A DNA stretch of 60,824 nt. Source: a virus. Where the stretch lies: positions 1 through 60,824 of the IMG/VR virus record IMGVR_UViG_3300045738_001878; one strand, given 5' to 3'. The translations under genes and the position numbers were made by a program. Of this stretch, positions 11,401 to 19,681 are shown in pieces (position 1 is the first letter of the stretch; each line of letters starts with the position of its first letter). Under the pieces are notes generated by a model. It saw only the letters and a program-made list of their open reading frames with translations, was not told the DNA's origin and ran no database searches.

Positions 11401-14400
11401 TACGAGACAAGTTTAAAGTGTTCTTTTGGGCTGTGGCTAGGTTCTTAAACGATGGAATCATTGCGCCAATTAGTGACCAATTCCCAGACCCAGGCAAAGT
11501 TAGTTCAACAGCCAATATAATCGTTGCTCTTGGAAAAATGGTCAGTGTAATTCCAGGAATGATGGATGATATTATATATGGGCTTATACCCATTGTAGAA
11601 GGTAGCGGTTGGTGGTTCAGCAAAGCACCGGCAGATAAACTATCCGCTGAAATACGAGACAAATTCAAGGACTTCTTCTTTGCCGTGGCTGAATTCTTGA
11701 GATATGGAATCATCAATCCTGTCCAAGCATTCTTCCCGGACCCAGGTGAAGTTGGCTCAACAGCCGACACAATTGTTGCTCTTGCACGGATGGTTGGCGT
11801 AATTCCAGGAATGATGGATGCTATAGTCTGGAACCTTCTCCCGTTAGTAGGTGGAGGGTGGTGGGGGATGTTCGGCGGAAATCCATCAGAGAAGATTCTT
11901 GAAAACCTGGACAAGTTTAAATCATTCTTCTGGGCTGTGGCTGAATTCTTGAGATATGGAATCATCAATCCTATTCAGGTTTTCTTCCCGAATCCAGAAG
12001 AAGTTACAGCAGCAGCAGCCTCTCTGGCAGGAATGGCATCTGTTGTTGAGATGATACCGCCCTTCTTAGATACCATAACCACTTCAATCTCCTCCTTAAT
12101 AGATGGTTGGTGGTGGTCTTCGCCTATCGAAAATATGGAAGATGACATTGGAACCTTCTCTAAATATTTCAAATCTATTGCAACTATGTTGGGCGAGGGA
12201 ATCATTAACCCAATTAAAGCATACTTCCCGAAGCCAGATGAACTTAAAGAAATTGTGCAGCAATTAGCCGGTATGATGGTGGTAGTTGCTATGCTTCCAA
12301 AATTCCTATCCATGTTGTCTGAAAAAATGACAGAACTATTGGAAGGAGGTTGGTGGAATAGATTCAAAGAAGGCATAAAGGTAGATATGTTTGCTTCCTA
12401 TTTCAGGGGAATTGCCGACACTCTCAATTGGGGAATTATACAACCTATACAATTGTTGCCAGAATCATCAGCAATTCAAGAAGCTGCTGCAAGAATAGTC
12501 GCTCTTGGTGAGTTAGTCAGCATTATGCCAGGATTTATGTCCTTGTTGTCTGAAAAAATGGAAGAACTATGGGATGGCAATTGGTGGGCAACTGAATGGA
12601 AGACAGAACTATTTGGCAATTATTGGGCAGGGCTTGCTAGCGTACTCAATGATGGAATTCTTGAACCGATAAAATTGTTGCCAGAATCAGCAGCAATTCA
12701 AGAAGCTGCTGCAAAAATAGAAGCTCTTGCCGATGTAATGGGCAATCTAGCTAGTATGCTCGAAAAACTTGCTATAGTCATGGATCAAATACAGTCTGGT
12801 AAATTTGATGACATGGGAGGTGTAGCAGATAAAATCAATGCACTTCTGGCAGAACTGGCAAAGATCAACGTAGGTGCAGGTGCGGGTGCAGGTGGAGGTG
12901 GTGCGGGTGCGGCGACTGTTGCTGCTGGAGGCACGTATCAACATGATAGCCGATCACACGGAGAGATACTTGCCGATTTAGAAGCTGGTGCTGGTCCTGG
13001 CGATGTGCAAGCAATGAGCGATGCCAGTCCTGTATCCGGGGCTTTCGGGCAGTCTCTAGAAGCGGGAAATGAAGAGCTTAAAAAGACAATTCAATCACCC
13101 GGATCACCAGTAAGCAAGGCTGTTGATAAATATGTAGGTCTACTTACAGGTAGCGTGGTAGGCATGGGTGATAAAATTGTATACGGCACAGAAGCAGGCA
13201 AGGCAGAAAGAGCAACCGCAAAACAGGCTGTGGAGGCAGAAAGACTAGCCGGTACAATGTCAGCGTCCCTATTCGAAGATGGTGTGGAACAATTTGGCGA
13301 AGACTTTAAAGGAGCTTCCGAAAAAGCTGAAGGTAGCATCGTGGAAGACATGGCAGCGGCCAAGAAGTCTATGCTTGGAATTAAGGAAGCAATAGAAGAC
13401 GCAGCAGGAGTGACAACAAAAGAAGCAGCAAAAGAAGCGGAAGAAAAGGCATTAGAAGGAGTAAAAGCAACAGAAAGTTACAAGGATGCCGAGAAGAGGC
13501 TTTTTGGCTCTCAGTTGAATCCAGACGGATCGGTTGGTCCTCCGCTTCCGGGCACTGATAAGCCTACTTTCTCCGAGGATATAACATCGGCTGCTAAACA
13601 AATGGAAGAAAAAGGCGTAGGCCCATCACAAAAGGCATCACCGAAGATGGAAGAAGCATTGGCGGGCCTGGGCGATGCCGAAAGATTAAGGATACTTGGT
13701 AATAAAAAGGGAGAGGGAGCAAAACTTGATACAACCAATAGAGCGATACTTGATGCCGACCTAGCCCAAGAGGAAGAAAGAAACACAATGGCCGGATTTG
13801 ACCAATTGCCTCGTGGGAAAGGATATGGGGGGAAGCCAAAGCCAGTAAATCCTTGGACCGAACGAAATGACTACATGAGAGGTGGTGGCCCGGAAGTGTG
13901 GACTGATCTGAACGCCAAACTTAGACAAATGTCCGAAGACGGCGCAACCCCGCAGGAGCTTATAGCGTACCAAGAAAAACATGCAGCAGGAATAAGATCA
14001 AGACGAGATGAGGTAGAAAGTGGACAGGGGCCACATGGTGGGCCGACACAGGAGTCGATGAATACGGGAATATCACCGACAAGAACAGTCCGCTCCTTCG
14101 ATCAAGGTGGCGAATTCTTAACTTCTGGCGCAGAACTAATATTGGTTGGAGAAGGAGGAGCAGAAAGAGTTCGTATAGAACCGGCCAACCTCTCAAGTTC
14201 CCTTCTCAACCTGCCCTCCATGCTTCGTGATGCCAGTACCGGTAATGCCGGTGGTGCGGCTTCGACTGAAGTAAATCCGGCACCTCTTGCTGATGTACAC
14301 GAGAGAGTAAAGCAAAAATATGCTACAGAAGGTGGAGCGAACAAGGCTCAAACTGGCGACATGGCCAAGATTGCTGCGGCAGGAGATCGACAATGCCAAT

Positions 14401-14609
14401 TACTCAGTAATTTACACGAAGACAATTTAGAAATGATTAAACTGTTGAAGCCTGCTACTGGTTCGGTTCTAGCAGGCGAATCAACGGGTGGACAAAAACA
14501 ATCTACTAGGTCTAATACCAAGCCAATAGCCTCTCCAAATTATCACCAATGGAAATTTGGCAAGGCTAATGCGAATGCCAGCAAGCAAGTCATTACGACT
14601 GGTAACTAA
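5412..14609 (+). CDS. Giant tape measure protein
   Basis: At 3065 residues this is the largest gene in the window and sits just upstream of the baseplate genes, as expected for a tape measure that sets tail length and lines the tail tube. The N-terminal 250 residues are helical and charged with Gly-rich linkers. A globular, tail-protein-like region follows (to about 750), then a poly-Gly linker (about 790-800). From about 840 to 1510 come roughly eight hydrophobic repeats of 84 residues. From about 1540 to 2450 come about eleven amphipathic repeats of 80-84 residues carrying W-F/W-G/S motifs (WFWGKSP, GGWFSDSP). The C-terminal 600 residues are Ala/Glu-rich. At about 1.5 angstroms per residue the tail would be near 460 nm, if the protein is mostly helical. 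Hydrophobic segments also fit a role in crossing the host membrane during DNA entry. Confidence 0.93.
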   Translation: MANSLYDSMDRLIGSTDNVVDVVRSMLQSDVGNAQDYHNANKESEKRDKDRDTKLDKIEKHLNDLVKLTGDQKDDAKEYANSIIAATKEAGQKTGGGTTKQTNKIDLGSLDLSKIQLPGGGGKGFDSASLTKAVEGLGNAGDEFDKALSPLSRVASSGLDASRSMNKLLSESMSYQKQMMEDIRTLTDAATTPGSIYTKDLAAEAANKSVSAGGGGGGGPTVSAGDIDVDGKELGEQLGVGIEEGVERSTSKLGAVLTGTLLGLAGGGDIFQDLFADAIKGELEFIRGMRAIAFQTQMITGETETLQNEFQKTGKIVAETGQNLTTFQVTYMKNLKRGIKSQKEMVGVTKASLNLATMIGSDVAQTADTFADWHMHMGLTDGQMADVGRGIKDVAMWSGVTGDNLMKAVDASSKFVEQMRSAGTLTAVAAKNIIMIQATAQKLGVGESIQDLLGGLGSSVGLLKDASKETQSIIFLAASKVGRVQDAMYGTVLQTRAGIKDIAEGMEQTFKQATGFEMGEIDLMSAEQKFRANMVLESVTGKGIEEFKRMTDTMGEAGMGYAERMATIDAELLTNITLEEQRALIIKKQNMALSAGLEMSSKLSEAAKGVGTIDEAVAKMRKQAGAGWPDIKEDLIALTKDISPGLAGGIAGEDPNAIASAMAIAAADALKEAGGEDYSQQILAAVQANDLTGVRELQEKMTSAQQKLGVDQATGLDPLSEVAQGVREINESIRGVTGPLIAGIMNILGVAGVIAGYLAIMVVASAVHAGKGALGLVGMGFIQSKMGGGGGGGGGGGGGGATGGAPKGPGKAFGFPKVAKMDFGGMMSSGAQLLKGAVAVAIITAGLVAIAIGIIALSKGLMKITGLSPKEIAVIGATIVGMVVGIGLIALAVEKSAAPLMAMNALKSLAKPMLTGALVLLVIGAGIVALATALIWISSQIMGIAGMDAGTAGKTALNIAVIMMAAGFIAWATLNAAAGLAVLGALAPYATWAVPFMLTGAAAILLIAPAIVALAIAIVWMSKKIMSIGGIDAGEAAKVAGNVAVIMLTAGFIAVATMGAAWGLSLLGAQAGLIAGLAPLALLGALAIMVITPAIVALAVAIVWMSKKIMSIGGINAGEAAKVAGNVAAVMLAAGFIAVATMGAAWGLSLLGAQAGLIAGLAPLALLGALAIMVITPAIVALATAIVWISDAIMGAAGVDAASAAKTMEDVAAVMKAAGFIAIAAGAAFWGLQLLGAQAPIFFAMAPLALLGALAITAISAGIVALAVAIVWISDAIMGAAGVDAASAAKTMEDVAGIMKAAGGIALVAGAAFWGLALLGKQAPIFFAMAPMALLGALAITAISAGIVALATAIVWISDAIMSAAGVDAASAAKTMEDVAGVMKAAGGIALVAGAAFWGLALLGAQAPLLWAMAPLALLGAAAIIAISAPIVALAVAIVWLSQSIMSAAGMDAETAAKVADDVYGLIKAAGKIALMTIAMMPILAGMSAAWLVLWYMIPLMVSGAAAILAIGAPVMLFAVSIVKLGEMLANSVDPSVVDKVVVALEGVGKIVTGIADAMDAIINKIIPLQAEPWFWGQSPLNEIGEAAEPFAKQFIGVARFIQIGIIAPVKKYLNIPEGVATKLGSSLKAVGNIVTGIADAMDAIIKKIIPLQAEPWFWGKSPLQEIGAAAVPFARQFIHVARFIKIGVIEPVKTHLNIPEGVATELGDSLKAIGNIITGIADAMEAIINTMVPLIKEPWFWGKSPLQKVGAAAVPFAAQFVHVANFIKHGVIEPIKTHLGDVGNVESIGATIVAVGEMLSALAPMMDVLIDVIVPLTEGGWFSDSPIENIVDAIPEFSEFFGAIAEFLQDGIMAPIQDNMGDVGAVKGVGETITALASMIGAIPGVMDVLIDEIVPLTEGGWFSDSPIEKIAGIQDEFKEFFQGVAEFLRYGIVSPIQTYFPDPGAVTGAATTIVALGQMVSVIPAMMDEIIYGLVPIIKGGWFSKAPADQLSSEIRDKFKVFFWAVARFLNDGIIAPISDQFPDPGKVSSTANIIVALGKMVSVIPGMMDDIIYGLIPIVEGSGWWFSKAPADKLSAEIRDKFKDFFFAVAEFLRYGIINPVQAFFPDPGEVGSTADTIVALARMVGVIPGMMDAIVWNLLPLVGGGWWGMFGGNPSEKILENLDKFKSFFWAVAEFLRYGIINPIQVFFPNPEEVTAAAASLAGMASVVEMIPPFLDTITTSISSLIDGWWWSSPIENMEDDIGTFSKYFKSIATMLGEGIINPIKAYFPKPDELKEIVQQLAGMMVVVAMLPKFLSMLSEKMTELLEGGWWNRFKEGIKVDMFASYFRGIADTLNWGIIQPIQLLPESSAIQEAAARIVALGELVSIMPGFMSLLSEKMEELWDGNWWATEWKTELFGNYWAGLASVLNDGILEPIKLLPESAAIQEAAAKIEALADVMGNLASMLEKLAIVMDQIQSGKFDDMGGVADKINALLAELAKINVGAGAGAGGGGAGAATVAAGGTYQHDSRSHGEILADLEAGAGPGDVQAMSDASPVSGAFGQSLEAGNEELKKTIQSPGSPVSKAVDKYVGLLTGSVVGMGDKIVYGTEAGKAERATAKQAVEAERLAGTMSASLFEDGVEQFGEDFKGASEKAEGSIVEDMAAAKKSMLGIKEAIEDAAGVTTKEAAKEAEEKALEGVKATESYKDAEKRLFGSQLNPDGSVGPPLPGTDKPTFSEDITSAAKQMEEKGVGPSQKASPKMEEALAGLGDAERLRILGNKKGEGAKLDTTNRAILDADLAQEEERNTMAGFDQLPRGKGYGGKPKPVNPWTERNDYMRGGGPEVWTDLNAKLRQMSEDGATPQELIAYQEKHAAGIRSRRDEVESGQGPHGGPTQESMNTGISPTRTVRSFDQGGEFLTSGAELILVGEGGAERVRIEPANLSSSLLNLPSMLRDASTGNAGGAASTEVNPAPLADVHERVKQKYATEGGANKAQTGDMAKIAAAGDRQCQLLSNLHEDNLEMIKLLKPATGSVLAGESTGGQKQSTRSNTKPIASPNYHQWKFGKANANASKQVITTGN
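7930..9960 (+). repeat. 252-base in-frame repeats, about 8 copies, in the tape measure gene
   Basis: The element ATTGTKG (start of IVALA...) recurs at 8190, 8442, 8694, 8946, 9198, 9450 and 9702, exactly 252 bases (84 codons) apart. Some neighbouring units, such as those near 8500 and 8750, are almost identical in DNA, which points to recent duplication or conversion. Confidence 0.9.
10050..12720 (+). repeat. About 246-252-base in-frame repeats, about 11 copies, in the tape measure gene
   Basis: The units share a short hydrophobic helix, a Trp/Gly loop (WFWGKSP, WFSDSP, WWFSKAP) and an F-x-x-x-A-x-F-L helix. The first three are 249 bases apart (marker at 10106, 10355, 10604). Later copies are more diverged and slightly different in length. 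Confidence 0.8.
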
Positions 14610-14667
14610 TAAAAATCACTTTCTACCATAAATACAAAGTCTATTCTATTTTAAATACAGGGTAATT

Positions 14668-15210
14668 ATGCCAAGAGGAACAATCCCCGGCGGTGGGCTG
14701 ATAAACATATCGGATTGCTACATTTTCATTCCGAATTTTGGAAGAATCAGACTGAATAACTTGCCGGAAATATCAGATAGTAAAAGCGCATCATATAACG
14801 ATGAGCCAATTATTGGAAGATCATTTCCACTAAAGACATATTCGCACTCTGAAAATCGTGTGATTGCCATGCAATTGCATTTCTTTGTAATTAATAGGAA
14901 TGACATAGCTCTTAATCTTCGCTATTTGCGGGCATTGGAGAGTGCAGTTTATCCAAGGGATCAACAAAGTGGAGCTAATGCACCTTTTGTACCGCCACCA
15001 GTTTGCAGGCTTAAATGTGGCAATCTTTTGGCAGATAAAGAAGAAGTATGTTGTGTGTTAAAATCATACTCAGTTAAATTTCCGACTGACGTTGCTTGGG
15101 ATGAAGATGACTATCTTCCACATAAGTTTGACGTAGACACCAATTGGGAAGTTGTCTACAGAAGTAGCGATTTACCAGGACAAGGCAGAATTATAAGAAC
15201 AGGTAGATAA
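14668..15210 (+). CDS. Tail tube initiator-like baseplate protein (CIS tube / Afp7 N-domain type)
   Basis: The 180-residue protein carries the pattern of the N-terminal domain of contractile-tail tube initiators: IPNFGRIRLNN, then SASYNDEPIIGRSFPLKTYS, MQLHFFV, LRALESAVYP, a PPP stretch, and VLKSYSVKF near the end. In contractile injection systems this domain caps the baseplate hub and starts the inner tube, and is usually fused to a LysM domain. Here the LysM-like part is the next gene, joined by a TAATG overlap (15206-15212). It follows the tape measure and precedes the hub, which fits. The 58-base gap before it has TAAATA boxes. Confidence 0.6.
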   Translation: MPRGTIPGGGLINISDCYIFIPNFGRIRLNNLPEISDSKSASYNDEPIIGRSFPLKTYSHSENRVIAMQLHFFVINRNDIALNLRYLRALESAVYPRDQQSGANAPFVPPPVCRLKCGNLLADKEEVCCVLKSYSVKFPTDVAWDEDDYLPHKFDVDTNWEVVYRSSDLPGQGRIIRTGR

Positions 15211-15536
15211 TGGCAGTACCAGTACAAAAGACTAATTTAAATTCAAGCAAGTTCGTTTCTGGACTTAGTAGATACAAAAATTATCCTATCATATATTGGA
15301 GTGAAAAAAATTACCTGACATTTCCAACATATAAGAAAACAGACAACTCCCCCAATGCAGGAGATATGTTTACAGTCATATCACCTGGGCAAGAATACCG
15401 ACCAGATAAAGTTTCCCAAGAAATGTATGGCACGCCAGACTTGTGGTGGAGAATATTAGAAGCCAATAACATCAAAGATATATTTGAATTCAAGTCTGGA
15501 TTATCAATAAGACTACCAGGAAATGTGTTCGCATAG
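15210..15536 (+). CDS. LysM / gp53-like baseplate protein
   Basis: This 108-residue protein contains RPDKVSQEMYGTPDLWWRILEANNI followed by a GLSIRLP ending. This is the phage LysM or T4 gp53 pattern (compare ELANAIYGNPQLYWVLL in gp53), found in baseplate wedge or hub-collar proteins. Its start codon overlaps the stop of the preceding tube-initiator gene, so the two are probably translated together and act together. Confidence 0.65.
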   Translation: MAVPVQKTNLNSSKFVSGLSRYKNYPIIYWSEKNYLTFPTYKKTDNSPNAGDMFTVISPGQEYRPDKVSQEMYGTPDLWWRILEANNIKDIFEFKSGLSIRLPGNVFA

Positions 15537-15545
15537 GAGTATAAC

Positions 15546-17126
15546 ATGGGCAGTGTAGGCGGTTGTTTAGTAGGTTGCGTTAAAGATTATACATGTGGGC
15601 AAATCCAGAATGGACAAGATGCTGATGTTCTATCTCCCTTTGTAAGAATATCTTTTGGTAAAGACCCCTCAGACCCGGATATTACTGTTGGAAACCAATC
15701 AGCACCAAGATTCGAGCATCATGCTATCATTAAATCATTTGAATCTGGACAATCTACTGGGAATGGAGTGAAAGTAGAGATACTAGATGAAGAAGGAGGA
15801 ATGTTTCATCTGTTCGCAGATAAAATGTGGAAGTGTATGGATTCAGCCTCGCTCGATTTGAATATGCGATATCAATGGGGATGGGTGTCATCCAATTGCA
15901 CGGGTGGTAGCGGAATCATAGGAGGTGTTGTGGCTGGTCCCAAGGGTGGTGGATCAGTCAATACGGGAAGGAACCTCGGTACAGCCGATAAACAAGCTCC
16001 AGCATTATCCCCCATACTTACATGTATGATGGTGGGAATGAACGTAACTTTTGCCGAAGGAAAAGTCAAGTTCATAATCGACGGCACAGATATGTTGACG
16101 CCTGTATTCGTTTCTAGATTTGATGATATTGAAGGAGATGATTCTCAAAAAATGCCTCTCAAACAGGCAATTAGGAATTTGCTCATTAATAAAGAACCTA
16201 AAATTAAAGTTAGATTTGTCCGAGTTAACCCCGATGGAACAGAATCAGAATGGCCTTTTAAAGATTTTGGAATGCAAGGACCAGAAGCGGTATGGGATTG
16301 TGACGGGCAAAATAAATTAGCAACTATTATGAAATGGTTAGAGCCATTTATGACAGATAGGGATAAGGGGATTACTGCGGTATGGGATGCCGTCTCTAGT
16401 GAACTTGTTTTACTAGAAGACCCAGGAGTAGGATGTAATGAATCAGTAGGCTGTGGCAAATCAATTGGAACTTGGATAGTAAATGGTGGAAAATGTAGTC
16501 CTGTAATAGATTTTACACCTACCATAAATTGGACAATTGCGATGACTAACACAAGTAGTGAAGGAACCGGTAATGCTGGAGCAGCGGCAACGGGAGCAAC
16601 TAAAGAAAAAACAAAGAAATGTGATGTTCAGACTAGAGAAACCGGCATAGTCGAAAATATTGCCGTTTCCAGATATGGATGGGAAGCTCATGGTCCAAAA
16701 GAGGTTATAAATAAAACAGACGAATCTCAAAATGCTCACGCTCTAGCAGCCGTCAATTCTACCATACAAAGCAAGGAAGCAATAGACGCCGAATTAAGAA
16801 TTCAAGGTGATCCTAGAAAAGAATTTGCTGTAGCGATGGATCACAAGGCCAAGTTTCTATCTCTTGTTGTAATCAATCCATTTCATCTTTACGGGAAAGT
16901 AGGAGGTTATGGTGGTAAATGTGGGGATTGGCTTGCAATACCAGGATGTAACGAAATATTAAGCAACAAGGAATGGTTAATGACGGGGGTAAGTCACCAA
17001 ATTAAAGAAGGTTCATATACAACAACTATAAAACTAACACTTAAGACACCAGGAGTCACTATCGATGCCGGTCAGCCAATGGGCGGTCCTGGTTCGGGTG
17101 GTTATGTACCTCCCAACACATGTTAA
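15546..17126 (+). CDS. Baseplate hub protein (gp27/gpD-like)
   Basis: The protein has 526 residues. The order tube initiator, LysM protein, this gene, spike, gp25 fits a gp27/gpD hub. Features that agree are an early VRISFGKDPS strand region, the hub-like VKVEILDEEGG near residues 75-85, and a middle region (IMKWLEPFMTDRDKGITAVWDAVSSELVL) like the lectin-fold part of XkdQ/gpD hubs. A Gly/Ala linker precedes the C-terminal tail, which ends in a Gly/Pro stretch. It is unusually rich in Cys, with over ten spread along the chain, including GCNESVGCG. The hub forms the trimeric base on which the spike sits. Identity rests mainly on context and layout. Confidence 0.6.
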   Translation: MGSVGGCLVGCVKDYTCGQIQNGQDADVLSPFVRISFGKDPSDPDITVGNQSAPRFEHHAIIKSFESGQSTGNGVKVEILDEEGGMFHLFADKMWKCMDSASLDLNMRYQWGWVSSNCTGGSGIIGGVVAGPKGGGSVNTGRNLGTADKQAPALSPILTCMMVGMNVTFAEGKVKFIIDGTDMLTPVFVSRFDDIEGDDSQKMPLKQAIRNLLINKEPKIKVRFVRVNPDGTESEWPFKDFGMQGPEAVWDCDGQNKLATIMKWLEPFMTDRDKGITAVWDAVSSELVLLEDPGVGCNESVGCGKSIGTWIVNGGKCSPVIDFTPTINWTIAMTNTSSEGTGNAGAAATGATKEKTKKCDVQTRETGIVENIAVSRYGWEAHGPKEVINKTDESQNAHALAAVNSTIQSKEAIDAELRIQGDPRKEFAVAMDHKAKFLSLVVINPFHLYGKVGGYGGKCGDWLAIPGCNEILSNKEWLMTGVSHQIKEGSYTTTIKLTLKTPGVTIDAGQPMGGPGSGGYVPPNTC

Positions 17127-17144
17127 ACGAGGATAATAAATAAT

Positions 17145-19238
17145 ATGCCAACAGATCCATTATTTGAAGCCACCACATGGCCGGGCAAAGTAGAAGTAAT
17201 AGATTCTAGATTAAAAGCTCTAGAAAACAGATTCTACGAATTAGGCTATGATATGAAGGGAATTGTACAATCTGAAGTAAAACAAAGTTTTGACATAACG
17301 CCACAAGCTGAAACACAATTTGGTTTGTTTACCGCACTGGTCATTGACACCATTGATCCTTGGAAACAAAACAGAGTCAGGTTTTTTAGCCCACTTTTTC
17401 ACAATCCAGATACGCCGGTTAAATCTTTACCTTTTGCATATCCCATTTCCTCAATGGGCGGCATGGATGACTGTGGGCTTAATTGGGTTCCTCCAGCATC
17501 CTCTACACTTTGTATTATATTTGAAAACGGGAACAAACAAACACCATTCTATATTGGCACTACTTGGCATAGAGATCGTGGCCCAACTGGCGGGCATAAT
17601 TGGGGATTTAATATTGACGAGTATTTCAACATTCACGAAGGTCACCGTAGAGGATATTTGGCTGGGCCGAATGATGATTCGCAAGTATTCCCACAGTGGA
17701 ACACCGAAAACTACAATGGTTTTGATATAGATTCAATAGCAGATTTCGACGACGATCCAGAGGCTCAAAGAAAAATCACCTACCCGAACATATACGGATT
17801 TAAAACGCCACAAAAGCACATGTATAAGATGGTAGATGGTGATTACAAGTGTAATCATAAGTGGAAGAGAATAGAAATGCTATCGGCTTGTGGGAACTGG
17901 ATGTTGATGAAAGACGATCATCTTCATTCTTGTGCAACTTGGGCACATCCAAGTTGTCCATCAGGTGGTTCAGAACATGACTGCCTCGATGAAGATGGAA
18001 AACCAATTGAGATGACAGAATGCGAAGGAGAGGTAAGTAATTCCAGCATTCTCGGCGGTCACCCAAGTGACAGTATTAGACATGGGGGCACAACCAACTA
18101 CAAGAACACTAATACAGGTGGCAACCCCTTCTTTAAACACCAAAATGAATGTAGGCCATATAAAGGGCCAGGAACTCCACAAAACAATAAGTGCGAAGTT
18201 CCACAGACTGGAATTCAATTTCTTTCTATCTCCGGTCACTCATTCGTAATGGATGATTCTGTAGAAGAACCAAGTGGCATTCCCGAATGGGAAAGAAGCA
18301 CTAAAGATTTCGATTTTGGTTGCAATAACAAATATACTGGCAAAACATTCTGGGTATCGTCTACCGGACACAGTATTACAATGAGTGACGTAGAAGAGAA
18401 ATCGCAACTGCGTGGGGACCAAAACTATATCAAGTTACTAACCGCAACCGGCAATCGGATTGAGTTGAACGATCATACCGTGGGCAAGAAGGATTGCCCA
18501 GGATGTCCACCAAACTTAGCAGGACAAAAACGTGGGATCACAATGGAAACCACTAGTCGCCATCACATTATGATGATCGACGAAGACAACGAACAATGCG
18601 GCCCATGTCGAATGGAAGGTGGCCAGCCAAAGAACAAGGCAAAAAAAGCATTCATTCGTGTGCGAACGGGTTATGGTTTAGAAATATTGATGAAAGATCA
18701 AGACAGTCAAGAAGACACAGTTGCTCAGCATATACAAATATTTTGCCCGCAATATGATAATGAAGAACGTGGGCCACATATCATGAGATTTCAAGAAAGA
18801 CCTTCTGGGCCTGGATTGGTGTTCTTGAGGGTTGGTGGAGACTATGTGTGTTCAACTTACGACAATCACATTACTATCGTAGGCGATATAGAAGAAAACC
18901 CATCTAACAAGATTGTATTGGTAACAGATAACTATATAGAATTAACCGAAAAACTATACATGAACGCTGCTGACTTACACTTTTTCTGTGCCAATAAAGT
19001 AATTATTCTTGGTGCAGGTTTAGATTTACCACCCAAATGTGCGAGCAAAAGTGATTGCAATATGTGTTTGTGGCCTGTACTCGTCATGGCTGGTGGGGTT
19101 ATTAGAGCTAGTGACCGTGTGTTTGCATCTGCATCCCCGGACGCACCTTGTCTTTCGATATTCCAGTTAATGCCATTCCACAAATGTCCGTCAATTCCGT
19201 CTTGTTCTGGTGGTCAAAAACATACTTTGAAACAATAG
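17145..19238 (+). CDS. Baseplate central spike (gp5/VgrG-like OB-fold), Cys-rich
   Basis: In this 697-residue protein, residues about 58-140 match a gp5/gpV OB-fold: GLFTALVIDTIDPWKQNRVRFF, then VKSLPFAYP and PFYIGTTW. The remaining 550 residues hold repeated short strand motifs (GHSFVMDD, GHSITMSD, NRIELND, HHIMMIDED), the pattern of a beta-helix or OB/beta-prism spike as in gp5. No lysozyme domain like that of T4 gp5 is evident. More than 20 Cys residues, some in CxxC pairs (CPGC, CGPC, CNMC), are unusual for a spike and suggest metal binding or disulfides. It is expected to pierce the host envelope. It lies between the hub and gp25 genes. Confidence 0.75.
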   Translation: MPTDPLFEATTWPGKVEVIDSRLKALENRFYELGYDMKGIVQSEVKQSFDITPQAETQFGLFTALVIDTIDPWKQNRVRFFSPLFHNPDTPVKSLPFAYPISSMGGMDDCGLNWVPPASSTLCIIFENGNKQTPFYIGTTWHRDRGPTGGHNWGFNIDEYFNIHEGHRRGYLAGPNDDSQVFPQWNTENYNGFDIDSIADFDDDPEAQRKITYPNIYGFKTPQKHMYKMVDGDYKCNHKWKRIEMLSACGNWMLMKDDHLHSCATWAHPSCPSGGSEHDCLDEDGKPIEMTECEGEVSNSSILGGHPSDSIRHGGTTNYKNTNTGGNPFFKHQNECRPYKGPGTPQNNKCEVPQTGIQFLSISGHSFVMDDSVEEPSGIPEWERSTKDFDFGCNNKYTGKTFWVSSTGHSITMSDVEEKSQLRGDQNYIKLLTATGNRIELNDHTVGKKDCPGCPPNLAGQKRGITMETTSRHHIMMIDEDNEQCGPCRMEGGQPKNKAKKAFIRVRTGYGLEILMKDQDSQEDTVAQHIQIFCPQYDNEERGPHIMRFQERPSGPGLVFLRVGGDYVCSTYDNHITIVGDIEENPSNKIVLVTDNYIELTEKLYMNAADLHFFCANKVIILGAGLDLPPKCASKSDCNMCLWPVLVMAGGVIRASDRVFASASPDAPCLSIFQLMPFHKCPSIPSCSGGQKHTLKQ

Positions 19239-19245
19239 GAGATAA

Positions 19246-19680
19246 ATGGTTGATTTTTTCGGGGCACCATACCCAATAGTTAAAACTGCACGAGGTTTAC
19301 TCGCCACGCAAACGGGAATAGAGCAAGTTAAAGCTGACTTGCTTCAATTGCTTCTGACCAATCCAGGTGAGAGAGTAATGTTATTGGAGTATGGCACACC
19401 TTTACGAGAACTAATATTTGAACCAAATGACACAATTTTAGCTAATCAGGCAAGAGAGATGATAGCCAACTCTATTGCTACATGGGAACCTAGAATAACA
19501 ATTGAACAGATTGAGGTTTTGGCAGAGGTAGATGAGTCGTCTCTAGATAAATACGATCTACCACAAGATAACCGTGAACACATACTAATGATAAGAATAC
19601 TATTTTTTGATCCAGAAAATATAGGCGATTTACAAGAACTTAAATTAGAAGTACCACTAGCTGGAACAGCAGGAGCATAA
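19246..19680 (+). CDS. Baseplate wedge protein gp25-like
   Basis: The 144-residue protein has the hallmarks of the gp25/gpW family: a middle NPGERVMLLEYGTPLRELIFEPND motif, then REMIANSIATWEPRI and a C-terminal strand set. The family forms the wedge-to-sheath connector that starts sheath polymerisation. The ATG is preceded by AGGAG. The stop of this gene is 1 base before the next ATG. Length and motif are as expected. Confidence 0.92.
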   Translation: MVDFFGAPYPIVKTARGLLATQTGIEQVKADLLQLLLTNPGERVMLLEYGTPLRELIFEPNDTILANQAREMIANSIATWEPRITIEQIEVLAEVDESSLDKYDLPQDNREHILMIRILFFDPENIGDLQELKLEVPLAGTAGA

Positions 19681-19681
19681 A

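Noticed and set aside
17145-19238. Lysozyme domain in the spike, as in T4 gp5
   Set aside because: No catalytic Glu-Asp-Thr pattern of phage lysozyme was found in the expected segment after the OB-fold.
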